This document shows, piece after piece, positions 54,710 to 62,861 of a DNA stretch of 64,000 nucleotides. The stretch lies in the NCBI GenBank assembly GCA_017643585.1, contig JAEPND010000001.1, forward strand, positions 319,834 through 383,833, given 5' to 3'. Source of the stretch: Maricaulis sp. (GTDB taxonomy: Bacteria > Pseudomonadota > Alphaproteobacteria > Caulobacterales > Maricaulaceae). The first letter of the stretch is position 1. Every line of letters starts with the position of its first letter. Both the position numbers and the translations under genes were made by a program. The notes beneath the pieces were generated by a model, which saw only the letters and a program-made list of their open reading frames with translations, ran no database searches and was not told where the DNA came from.

Positions 54710-55405
54710 ATGACCAGCAAGACCACAAAACCTCGCAAGAAGACCAAGCGTGCACCGCGCGGCCTCAATCGCGAACAGGCGCTCGACCTGTTTGCCCGCC
54801 TGGCCCAGGATCGCCCTGACCCCAAGACCGAGCTCAACTACACCAACCCCTACACGCTGGTCGTGGCTGTGGCCCTGTCCGCCCAGGCCACCGATGTGGG
54901 AGTCAACAAGGCGACCGAGAAACTTTTCAAAGAGGCGGACACGCCGGAGAAGATGCTGGCCCTGGGCGAGGACCACGTCCGCGACCGCATCAAGACGATT
55001 GGCCTGTTCCGCAACAAGGCCAAGAATGTCGTCGCCCTGTCGAAAATGCTGATCGAGGACTTCGGTGGCAAGGTGCCGGCGGATCGCGACAGCCTGGTCA
55101 AACTGCCGGGAGTGGGTCGCAAGACCGCCAATGTCGTGCTGAACGAGGCCTTCGGGCAGCCGACGATTGCTGTGGATACGCACATTTTTCGAGTGTCCAA
55201 CCGCACCAAGCTGGCGCCTGGCAAGAATCCGGATGAGGTTGAAGCGCGGCTCGAGAAAATCACTCCGGACGAATTCAAGCTGGGCGCCCACCACTGGCTG
55301 ATCCTGCACGGACGCTATCTCTGCAAGGCGCGCAAGCCGGAATGCTGGCGCTGCCCGGTCGAGGACATTTGCCAGTTCAAGGAAAAGACACCGACCCCGA
55401 CCTAG
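54710..55405 (+). CDS. nth: Endonuclease III
   Basis: A DNA glycosylase/AP lyase for oxidised pyrimidines. The 231-residue protein has a basic N-terminus (KTTKPRKKTKRAPR), helix-hairpin-helix LPGVGRKTANVVLNEAFG, catalytic Asp in VDTHIFRVSNR and the C-terminal [4Fe-4S] ligands CKARKPECWRCPVEDIC. An in-frame ATG at 54659 is an alternative start. Confidence 0.95.
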   Translation: MTSKTTKPRKKTKRAPRGLNREQALDLFARLAQDRPDPKTELNYTNPYTLVVAVALSAQATDVGVNKATEKLFKEADTPEKMLALGEDHVRDRIKTIGLFRNKAKNVVALSKMLIEDFGGKVPADRDSLVKLPGVGRKTANVVLNEAFGQPTIAVDTHIFRVSNRTKLAPGKNPDEVEARLEKITPDEFKLGAHHWLILHGRYLCKARKPECWRCPVEDICQFKEKTPTPT

Positions 55406-55451
55406 CTCGGTCACGCCGCTATCGTCGGCACGCCCTTGCTGTTCCTCGGGT

Positions 55452-56336
55452 CTAGCCCGCGGCGAGCGCCTTGAGTGCCGCCGCGAAATTCGGGCCGAAT
55501 TCGGGACCTTGCTCCGGATAGAGATAGGGTTCGATCAGTTCGAGCTCGATCACCGCGAGCTGACCATCCAGACCGCGCAACATGTCCACACGCGCGTACA
55601 GCAGGTCACCGTCTACCGAATCCAGCACGGAGCTAGCCAGCGCGAGTTCCTGTTCGCTGGGCTGGTGGATCGTTTCCGAGCCGCCATATTCCGACTGGAC
55701 CCGATAATCACCCGCCGCAGGGCGTTTGAGCGCACAATGGGAGAAGCGGCGGTTGAAGAAGAGGAAGGCATATTCTCCTTCCTGCGCAACCGAGGGCAGG
55801 AAAGGCTGGATCATGCAGTCCGCCGGCGGCAGGTCCTCGGCCGCAGGAAGCACCTCACCCTTGCGGATCCGGGCCTGGCGCCACGCTCCGGCCCCGAGCA
55901 CCGGCTTCACCACGATATCGTCGCAGGCCAGCGTCTCGAATGCTGCCTGGATGGCGCTCTCGTCCGCAACATCTGCCCACACGGTCGGGATCATCGGTGC
56001 GCCGCGCTCCGCCAGATCCTTGAGATAGGTCTTGCGCGTATTCCAGCGCACGGTCTTGAGCGGGTTGAGCAGCTGGCTCTCGGCATCGCATCTGGACAGG
56101 CAGGCGCCAAACGCATCCGGCTTTTCCATGTAATCCCAACACGTCCCGATGATGATCGCATCATAATATCGCGGTTCGAAGTCCGGGCTGTCCCAGATCC
56201 GTGCCTCCAGCTGGATACCCGCAGCCCGACACGCCGGCTCCAGCGCATTGAATTCGAGATCATGCTCCCAGTGATCCTTGCGCGCATCCGGGCTGGACTT
56301 GAACATGCAACTGGCGGTGAGAAAGGCGACGCGCAT
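55452..56336 (-). CDS. ATP-grasp domain protein
   Basis: A 294-residue soluble protein with a RimK/GshB-like ATP-grasp core: DIVVKPVLGAGAWRQARIRKGE, MIQPFLPSVAQEGEYAFLFFNRRFSHCALKRPAAGDYRVQSEYGG and the metal-ligand strand LLYARVDMLRGLDGQLAVIELELIEPYLYPE. The N-terminal YYDAIIIGTCWDYMEKPDAF resembles ATP-grasp proteins related to DcsG. The substrate is unknown; a carboxylate–amine ligase is expected. Confidence 0.82.
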   Translation of the reverse strand: MRVAFLTASCMFKSSPDARKDHWEHDLEFNALEPACRAAGIQLEARIWDSPDFEPRYYDAIIIGTCWDYMEKPDAFGACLSRCDAESQLLNPLKTVRWNTRKTYLKDLAERGAPMIPTVWADVADESAIQAAFETLACDDIVVKPVLGAGAWRQARIRKGEVLPAAEDLPPADCMIQPFLPSVAQEGEYAFLFFNRRFSHCALKRPAAGDYRVQSEYGGSETIHQPSEQELALASSVLDSVDGDLLYARVDMLRGLDGQLAVIELELIEPYLYPEQGPEFGPNFAAALKALAAG

Positions 56337-56479
56337 GGGCTGACCTCTATTGGATCCAAAAACAGGAGCTCCCTACGCCCTCCCTGTCATGCCCGCAAGG
56401 CTTGCCCTCAAGCCGGGCTGCGATTAACCCTGCGTGCAATCTTTTCACTGCGCCCAGCGCCAGCTCCCGGAACCTGCAA

Positions 56480-57487
56480 ATGTCCCAATCCCGGTATGAT
56501 GTCCTCGCGGTCGGTAACGCCATTGTCGATGTCCTCTCACCAGCCACCGACGCCTTCCTGGAAAGCCAGGGCATTCCCAAGGGCGCGATGAACCTGATCG
56601 ATGAGGAACGCGCGACCAGCCTGTATGCGGACATGCAGCCCGGCAAGGAAGCCTCGGGTGGCTCTGCCGCGAATACGGTTGCGGGCATTGCGTCCATGGG
56701 TGGCAAGGCCGCGTATATCGGCAAGGTCGCAGACGATCAGCTCGGTGAGATCTTCACGCACGATATCCGGGCCATCGGGGTGGATTTTGATACACCGCCG
56801 CTCAAGAACGGGCCGGCCACTGCGCGCTGCTTGATCAATGTGACACCGGATGCTCAGCGCTCCATGTCCACCTTCCTCGGCGCCGCGGCCTTGGTCACTG
56901 AAGAGGATGTCGCTGCCGATGCAGACAAGCTGCGCGCGTCGTCCATCATCTACCTGGAAGGGTATCTGTTTGATCGCGAGGAAGCCAAGCGAGGCTATGT
57001 CCATGCCGCAGAGCTGGCGGCAGCGGCGGGCAAACGCACGGCTCTGACCCTGTCAGACCTGTTCTGTGTCGACCGCCACCGCGCGGCCTTCCGTCACCTT
57101 GTGGCGAACCATATCGACATCTTGCTGGCAAATGAGGCGGAGATCACCGCCCTTTACGAGACCGAGGACTTCGATGAAGCGGTGCGCCTGGTTGGCCGCG
57201 ATGTTGGCGTCGCAGCCATCACCCGCAGCGAAAAGGGTGCCGTCATCGTACGCGGTGACGAGGTTGTTTCGGTGGCTGCCGCACCGGTTTCCCAATTGGT
57301 CGACACGACGGGAGCAGGCGATCTGTTTGCAGCGGGCTTCCTGTTAGGACTTGCCCGCGATTTGAGCCTCGAAGACGCAGGGAAAATGGGTGTGATCTGT
57401 GCCGCAGAGATTATTTCTCACTTCGGTGCGCGTCCCGAGACCGATCTGAAATCTCTAATTGAGGCAGGCGGAATAGATCTGGAGTAA
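56480..57487 (+). CDS. PfkB-family sugar/adenosine kinase
   Basis: A ribokinase-fold kinase of 335 residues. N-terminal YDVLAVGNAIVDVLS, substrate-side GGSAANTVAGIASMGGKAAYIGKVADDQLGEIF, and the ATP/anion-hole signature LVDTTGAGDLFAAGFLLGLARD near the C-terminus. Family members phosphorylate adenosine, ribose or related sugars; alphaproteobacterial relatives are usually labelled adenosine kinase, but substrate cannot be proved here. The ATG at 56480 fits homologues; the longer frame reads through intergenic DNA. Confidence 0.88.
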   Translation: MSQSRYDVLAVGNAIVDVLSPATDAFLESQGIPKGAMNLIDEERATSLYADMQPGKEASGGSAANTVAGIASMGGKAAYIGKVADDQLGEIFTHDIRAIGVDFDTPPLKNGPATARCLINVTPDAQRSMSTFLGAAALVTEEDVAADADKLRASSIIYLEGYLFDREEAKRGYVHAAELAAAAGKRTALTLSDLFCVDRHRAAFRHLVANHIDILLANEAEITALYETEDFDEAVRLVGRDVGVAAITRSEKGAVIVRGDEVVSVAAAPVSQLVDTTGAGDLFAAGFLLGLARDLSLEDAGKMGVICAAEIISHFGARPETDLKSLIEAGGIDLE

Positions 57488-57623
57488 ACAAGATCTAAAC
57501 GCGATTTCTCGAATTTATCGAAAAAAATCAGGGCTATTAACCACACCTCAAATGGTTTTTGCCATTTTACCCCCAGATAGACGGGCCGATTAGAAAATCA
57601 GTCCTGATAATTGGTGGAGTAAA

Positions 57624-57641
57624 CACGGTCCAATGACCGTG
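57624..57641 (+). promoter_or_regulatory. Hairpin/dyad just before the GGDEF–EAL gene
   Basis: CACGGTC and GACCGTG form a perfect 7-bp dyad with a CAAT loop, 13 bp before the start codon and adjacent to the GGGG ribosome-binding site. It could hinder ribosome access or serve as an operator. The 167 bp between the kinase and this gene are AT-rich and contain TTAA-N7-TCAA at 57537–57551, a near match to the CtrA box. Confidence 0.4.
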
Positions 57642-57654
57642 CTGTGGGGTTAAA

Positions 57655-59748
57655 ATGGCGCCCATCCGCAAAGCGGTGTCGAGAGTCATGCGTTCGCTTG
57701 TGATGAAGTTCACACTTCTCACAGGTGCATTGATTTTCGCGATGACGTTCATGCTGGTGACGTTGGAAAGCGTGTCTGCGCAACGCGAGACACGCAATCT
57801 GCTGATCGATCGAAATATTGCTTCGCTGAGCTCTGCTGCCAGCCGCCTGGCAGACAGTTTCAGCTCACGCGATGTCGAGTTTGTCGGCGCGTTCCTGACC
57901 GAATTGCGCGACAATATGGGTGCCGATGAGATCTACGCCCTGAACAATCGCCGCGAACTATTTGTCGAGGCCCTGGCCGATCCGAATACCGCTGGCAACA
58001 TCCGGGCCTCCGCGATTGCCGTCGCCTCTCTGGGTGCGGGTGACATTCGCCACGAGCTGAACGGTACGACGCTGCACCTTGCAGTTCCGGCCTATACGAG
58101 CCAGCGGCGTCTGTCGGGCGTCATCTATGCGCAACTCGAACTGACCGAGCTGGTGGCCTCCCGCAATGCCATGATCAAGCGACAGGCTTTGCTGGCCCTC
58201 TTCGCGCTCGGTGTCTTCCTGCCACTGGCTGCACTGCTGGTCGGTCGCGCGCTGCGCCCGATCCAGACCCTGACCGAGGCCGCGCGTCATGCGTCCTCCA
58301 AGACGCTGGACACCCGCATCCGCATCAATACCGGCGACGAGCTGGAAGTGCTCGCCAATGCCTTCAACCGCATGTTCGCGCGCCTGAACGGCAATCTGAA
58401 ACGCATTCATCGGCTGGCCTATGTCGACATGGTCACAGAACTGCCGAACCGCGAACGTTTCCGCAAGGAGACCGAACGCGTGGCTCGAAAGGCCCTGGAA
58501 GAGGACCTGACCGGCGCCGTCTTGTTTGTCGATCTCGATCGCTTCAAACGGGTCAATGACAGCCTGGGCATCGGCGAAGGTGACCGACTGCTCGAAATGG
58601 TCGGCCGACGCCTCACCGAAGTCGTACGCGGCTGTGATCTCGCAGCGGGTCGCATGGATGATCCCTCCATGGTGGCGCGCCTGGGCGGCGATGAGTTTAC
58701 CGCCCTGCTTCCCTCAATCGACGACAGCGCCGATGCTGCTCGCGTTGCCAACAAGCTGGTCGATGCGATCAGCCTGCCGTTCGAGATTGGTGGCCACCAG
58801 GTTTTCCTGGGTGCGAGTATTGGTGTTGCGGTCTTCCCGCAGGACGGCGCTGACCCGGAAACGCTGATGCGTCACGCCGATCTGGCAATGGCGCACGCCA
58901 AACGCGCCGGCGGATCAGCCGCACAGTTCTTTGAGCCGACAATGAACCAGTCCGCCTTCGAACGCCTGCTGCTGGAGAACGAGCTCCGCGATGCGGTCCA
59001 GAAGGATGAGCTGGTCGTCTTCTACCAGCCAAAAGTACTGATGAAAGACGGCTCCATCGCCGGTGCGGAAGCCCTGGTTCGCTGGCAACATCCGACCGCC
59101 GGCTTGCTGTCGCCGGGTGCCTTTATCGAGGCTGCGGAAGAATGTGGCCTGATTGGCGAAATCGGTGACTGGGTTCTGCGCCGGGCTTGTAACCAGGCAG
59201 CCAGCTGGCGCGCCGCTGGACTGGAAATTCCGGTCGCGGTGAACGTCTCGGCCATGCAGTTCGAGCGAGATGGTTTCTCGCAGAGCGTGCTTGAAGCACT
59301 CGAAGACGCCAACCTGCCGCCGCACTTGCTCGAGCTTGAGCTGACGGAATCCGTCGCGATGGAAAATCCGGAGCGTGTGATCGAACAGGTCCAGCCCCTG
59401 CGGGACAAGGGTGTGAACTTCGCCATCGATGATTTCGGAACCGGACACTCCTCCCTCGCCTATCTGACGCGTATGCCGTTCGATGTCTTCAAGATCGATA
59501 TGAGTTTCGTGCGCAATATGACGACGGATCCGCACTCACGCATCGTGGTTGAAACCATCCTGGCGATGGCGAAATCCCTGAAGCTTGAAACCGTCGCGGA
59601 AGGCGTGGAAACCGCTGAACAGATGACAATGCTCAAGGCCCAGGGCGCGACCCTGGCTCAGGGCTTCCTGTTCGGGCGACCAATGCCCTACGACCAGTTC
59701 ATGGAACACGCAGAAGAGGCCTTTGTGCCGCGTGCGGTTGGCGAATAA
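57655..59748 (+). CDS. Membrane GGDEF–EAL cyclic-di-GMP protein
   Basis: A 697-residue regulator of c-di-GMP. Membrane helix 1 is at residues 18–38, a periplasmic sensor region at 40–175, helix 2 at ~178–199, then HAMP (RALRPIQTLTEAARHAS). The GGDEF domain has intact RLGGDEFTAL near residue 343, and the EAL domain has AEALVRWQHP near 470 with LELTESVAMENP and IDDFGTGHSSLAYL. Both catalytic motifs look complete, so net synthesis or hydrolysis cannot be predicted. Confidence 0.92.
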   Translation: MAPIRKAVSRVMRSLVMKFTLLTGALIFAMTFMLVTLESVSAQRETRNLLIDRNIASLSSAASRLADSFSSRDVEFVGAFLTELRDNMGADEIYALNNRRELFVEALADPNTAGNIRASAIAVASLGAGDIRHELNGTTLHLAVPAYTSQRRLSGVIYAQLELTELVASRNAMIKRQALLALFALGVFLPLAALLVGRALRPIQTLTEAARHASSKTLDTRIRINTGDELEVLANAFNRMFARLNGNLKRIHRLAYVDMVTELPNRERFRKETERVARKALEEDLTGAVLFVDLDRFKRVNDSLGIGEGDRLLEMVGRRLTEVVRGCDLAAGRMDDPSMVARLGGDEFTALLPSIDDSADAARVANKLVDAISLPFEIGGHQVFLGASIGVAVFPQDGADPETLMRHADLAMAHAKRAGGSAAQFFEPTMNQSAFERLLLENELRDAVQKDELVVFYQPKVLMKDGSIAGAEALVRWQHPTAGLLSPGAFIEAAEECGLIGEIGDWVLRRACNQAASWRAAGLEIPVAVNVSAMQFERDGFSQSVLEALEDANLPPHLLELELTESVAMENPERVIEQVQPLRDKGVNFAIDDFGTGHSSLAYLTRMPFDVFKIDMSFVRNMTTDPHSRIVVETILAMAKSLKLETVAEGVETAEQMTMLKAQGATLAQGFLFGRPMPYDQFMEHAEEAFVPRAVGE

Positions 59749-59816
59749 GCAATCATTTCCGCGCTTCATCATGGGTCCGGGGGTTGATCCGGGACACCGG
59801 ATTGGCCAAATGCTTG

Positions 59817-59830
59817 GTTTCACGTGAAAC
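59817..59830. promoter_or_regulatory. parS-type ParB-binding palindrome
   Basis: The 14-bp palindrome GTTTCACGTGAAAC is the core of the bacterial parS consensus (TGTTTCACGTGAAACA); only the outermost base on each side differs here (G and G). It sits between the GGDEF–EAL gene and hslV, ending 11 bp before the hslV start codon. parS sites bind ParB and mark the origin-proximal chromosome. No parA or parB gene is in this window. Confidence 0.7.
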
Positions 59831-59841
59831 GGAGCTGCTCC

Positions 59842-60402
59842 ATGACCCAGGATTACGCGGACGCCTCGAAATGGCGCGGGACGACAATCTGCGCCGTACG
59901 CAAGAATGGCCGCCTCGTTATCGGTGGGGATGGTCAGGTCTCGATTGGTCCCACGGTCATGAAAGGCAACGCACGAAAAGTCCGACGCCTGGCCGGTGGC
60001 CGGGTCGTCACGGGATTTGCCGGAGCGACAGCGGATGCCTTCGCGCTTTTCGAGCGTCTCGAAGCCAAGCTGGAACAGCACCCGTCGCAACTGGCTCGGG
60101 CCTGTGTCGAGTTGGCCAAGGACTGGCGAACTGATCGCTATATGCGCCGCCTGGAGGCCATGCTGATTGTTGCCGACGCCGAAGCGACCTTCCTGCTCAC
60201 CGGTGCCGGCGATGTATTCGAGCCTGAAGACGGCGTCATCGCCGTCGGATCCGGCGGTAATTTCGCCCTGTCCGCCGCGCGTGCCCTGATGGATTACGAG
60301 GATGATCCAGAGGTCATCGTCCGCAAGGCGATGGAAATCGCGGCGCGGATCTGCGTGTACACCAATGACAATCTGATTATCGAAACCATCGAGGCCAGCT
60401 GA
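59842..60402 (+). CDS. hslV: ATP-dependent protease subunit HslV
   Basis: The proteolytic dodecamer of the HslUV (ClpQY) heat-shock protease. The 186-residue protein has a short propeptide ending KWRG before the catalytic Thr–Thr ([23 protein letters not shown]), then [21 protein letters not shown] and the C-terminal [27 protein letters not shown] precedes the ATG at 59842; a start 18 bp upstream is less likely. The partner gene hslU is 558 bp downstream rather than adjacent. Confidence 0.96.
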   Translation: MTQDYADASKWRGTTICAVRKNGRLVIGGDGQVSIGPTVMKGNARKVRRLAGGRVVTGFAGATADAFALFERLEAKLEQHPSQLARACVELAKDWRTDRYMRRLEAMLIVADAEATFLLTGAGDVFEPEDGVIAVGSGGNFALSAARALMDYEDDPEVIVRKAMEIAARICVYTNDNLIIETIEAS

Positions 60403-60457
60403 CCGGGTCGCACAAAGAAATCCAGGCTGTTGTTTCGATCACCCGGCCGGCGCGTTG

Positions 60458-60880
60458 TCAGGCCGTCGCGAACACCTGGGATTCATCCCGAAAGCTCTTG
60501 AACTCCAGGGTGTTGCCCGCCGGGTCCCGGACGAAGAATGTGCCTTGCGCTCCCGCCTGCCCTTCGAAGCGGACATAGGGTTCGATAACGAACGGCGTTC
60601 CTGCTGCGCGAAACCGTTCGGCCAGGGCCTCCCAGTCTTCCCAGTCCAGGATCAGTCCGAAATGGCGCACAGGCACGTGTTTGCCATCGACCTGCCCGGT
60701 CTGGGCTGGCGCACATTCCTCCGGTGCCAGATGAGCAACCACCTGATGACCGAACATATTGAAATCAATCCAGTTATTCGACGATCTCCCCTCCGGACAA
60801 CGCAATAGGTCACCGTAGAAGCGTCGCGCTGCCTCGAGATCATCTACCGGAAAGGCCAGGTGGAATCGGGGTCGGGACAT
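60458..60880 (-). CDS. VOC-family dioxygenase/glyoxalase-like protein
   Basis: A 140-residue vicinal-oxygen-chelate protein: RFHLAFPVDDLEAARRFYGDLLRCPEGRSS, FNMFGHQVVAHL, VRHFGLILDWEDWEALAERF and FFVRDPAGNTLEFKSF. Putative metal ligands are the His residues at FHLAF and RHFG and the Glu in TLEFK. Substrate unknown. It lies on the opposite strand between hslV and hslU, splitting the usual operon. Confidence 0.85.
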   Translation of the reverse strand: MSRPRFHLAFPVDDLEAARRFYGDLLRCPEGRSSNNWIDFNMFGHQVVAHLAPEECAPAQTGQVDGKHVPVRHFGLILDWEDWEALAERFRAAGTPFVIEPYVRFEGQAGAQGTFFVRDPAGNTLEFKSFRDESQVFATA

Positions 60881-60959
60881 GGTGGATCTCACATCAGGGC
60901 TGGTTTTGGCTCTCTGCTCTGATTACATCCTTTGCTGACTTCAACAAATGGCCTGCCTC

Positions 60960-62270
60960 ATGACAGACTTCTCACCCCGCGAAATCGTATCCGAACTCGA
61001 CCGGCATATCGTCGGTCAGGCCGAAGCCAAGAAGGCCGTTGCCATTGCCCTTCGCAATCGCTGGCGCCGACGGCAGCTGGACGCGGACCTCGCGGAGGAA
61101 GTGACACCGAAGAACATTCTGATGATCGGACCGACCGGCGTCGGCAAGACCGAGATTTCCCGGCGCCTGGCAAAGCTGGCCCAGGCCCCCTTCATCAAGA
61201 TCGAGGCCACCAAGTTTACCGAAGTGGGCTATGTCGGTCGGGATGTGGACCAGATCGCGCGGGATCTGGTGGAGATTGCCATCAGCCTCGTCCGCGAGAA
61301 GAAGCGCGAGGAAGTCAAAGCCAAGGCCCATGCCGCAGCGGAGAACCGCGTGCTGGAGGCCCTGGTCGGGCCCTCTGCGAGCGAATCCACCCGTGAAAGC
61401 TTTCGAAAGCGGCTGCGTTCCGGCGAGCTCGACGACAAGGATGTCGAGATCAAGATCTCCGAACAGAGCTCGCCCATGCAGATGCTGGATATTCCCGGCA
61501 TGCCAGGCGGTGGTGGGGCCGGCGTGCTCAATCTCGGTGACATCCTCGGAAAGGGTTTCGGACAGCAGACCAAGACCGTGCGGATGAAGGTCAAGGACGC
61601 CTATGAGCCGCTGATCAACGAGGAAGCGGACAAGCTGATTGATGACGCCCAGATCACCAGCGAGGCCATCAAGCTGGCCGAGAATGAAGGCATCGTCTTC
61701 CTCGACGAGATCGACAAGATCGCAGCCCGCTCTGACGCTCGCGGCGGCGATGTCAGTCGCGAAGGTGTCCAGCGCGACCTGCTGCCGCTGATCGAGGGAA
61801 CCACCGTGTCAACCAAGCATGGCGCGGTGAAGACCGACCACATCCTGTTCATTGCGTCCGGCGCATTCCATGTCGCCAAGCCCTCCGACATGCTGCCTGA
61901 ACTCCAGGGCCGCCTGCCGATCCGGGTCGAGCTCTCCGCCCTGACCAAGGAAGACTTCCGGCGCATTCTGACCGAGCCTGAGGCCAGCCTGATCCGCCAG
62001 TATACGGCCCTGCTGGAGACGGAAGGCGTGACCATCAACTTCTCGGAGGATGCGATCGACGCCATTGCTGAGCTCGCGGCAAACGTGAACTCCACCGTTG
62101 AGAATATTGGCGCCCGTCGTCTTCAGACCATTATGGAAAAGCTGGTGGAGGAGATTTCCTTCACGGCGTCCGACCGCTCGGGCGAGACCATCGAGATCAA
62201 TGCCGATTATGTCCGCACGCAGGTCGGGGAACTGGCCAAGAATGCGGACTTGTCCAAGTTTATCTTGTAG
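60960..62270 (+). CDS. hslU: ATP-dependent protease ATPase subunit HslU
   Basis: AAA+ unfoldase that feeds HslV. The 436-residue protein begins [20 protein letters not shown], has Walker [19 protein letters not shown] near residue 60, Walker [15 protein letters not shown], the I-domain, and the C-terminal [18 protein letters not shown] ending in DLSKFIL, the tail that docks into HslV. An in-frame ATG four codons earlier is possible. The last 11 bp overlap the convergent Smr gene. Confidence 0.97.
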   Translation: MTDFSPREIVSELDRHIVGQAEAKKAVAIALRNRWRRRQLDADLAEEVTPKNILMIGPTGVGKTEISRRLAKLAQAPFIKIEATKFTEVGYVGRDVDQIARDLVEIAISLVREKKREEVKAKAHAAAENRVLEALVGPSASESTRESFRKRLRSGELDDKDVEIKISEQSSPMQMLDIPGMPGGGGAGVLNLGDILGKGFGQQTKTVRMKVKDAYEPLINEEADKLIDDAQITSEAIKLAENEGIVFLDEIDKIAARSDARGGDVSREGVQRDLLPLIEGTTVSTKHGAVKTDHILFIASGAFHVAKPSDMLPELQGRLPIRVELSALTKEDFRRILTEPEASLIRQYTALLETEGVTINFSEDAIDAIAELAANVNSTVENIGARRLQTIMEKLVEEISFTASDRSGETIEINADYVRTQVGELAKNADLSKFIL

Positions 62271-62853
62271 GCGCCTTGCCAGGCGGCCTGACCCGCAGTG
62301 TCACATAGAACGCCCCGGCACCGCCATGTCGGGTATGGGCTGCCGAGTATCCTGACACCCACTGACTCAAGTTCTGGTTTCCCAACCATTCCGGCAGCTT
62401 ACGCCTCAGAACGCCGGGCTTTTCGGGATATTCCCAAGGTTCGTTTTCACGCGCTCGCTGGGACAGGCCCTTGCCCGTGATCACCAGGACATTGCGGTAA
62501 CCTTCATGCCAGGCCATGCGCAGGAAATGAGTCAGTGTCGACAGAGCCTGGTCCTGGGTCAGACCGTGCAGGTCAATACGCGCATCTAGATCCAGCTTGC
62601 CGCGCCTGTGGCGCTTCTCTGCACTGCGGTCAACCGGAACTGGCGCGTGGTGGTGCGGCGGATGCGGATGACCAGACAGCCGGGCCAGCCGTTTCGGCGC
62701 CGGCTTTTTACCGGTTTTGACAGGCTCGGCAGCGGGCCGGGGGTCATCTTCCTCCAGCGCGCGCGCCTTGCTCTCGTCCATTGGCTTTACGGACCGCGCA
62801 ATCTTGCGCCATTCCGCCTTTTCGCCCGGGCTGAGTGTGCGTTTGCGGAACAT
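62260..62853 (-). CDS. Smr/MutS2-type endonuclease domain protein
   Basis: A 197-residue cytoplasmic protein. A basic, His/Pro-rich N-terminal half ([13 protein letters not shown]) precedes the Smr domain with the signature [43 protein letters not shown]. Smr domains nick DNA or RNA. The gene is 8 bp downstream of mltA on the same strand, an arrangement typical of alphaproteobacteria. Confidence 0.9.
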   Translation of the reverse strand: MFRKRTLSPGEKAEWRKIARSVKPMDESKARALEEDDPRPAAEPVKTGKKPAPKRLARLSGHPHPPHHHAPVPVDRSAEKRHRRGKLDLDARIDLHGLTQDQALSTLTHFLRMAWHEGYRNVLVITGKGLSQRARENEPWEYPEKPGVLRRKLPEWLGNQNLSQWVSGYSAAHTRHGGAGAFYVTLRVRPPGKAPTR

Positions 62854-62861
62854 GGTCGTTC

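Noticed and set aside
60412..60456. CCGGGT/ACCCGG inverted repeat after hslV as a terminator
   Set aside because: The loop is about 31 nt and there is no T-run.
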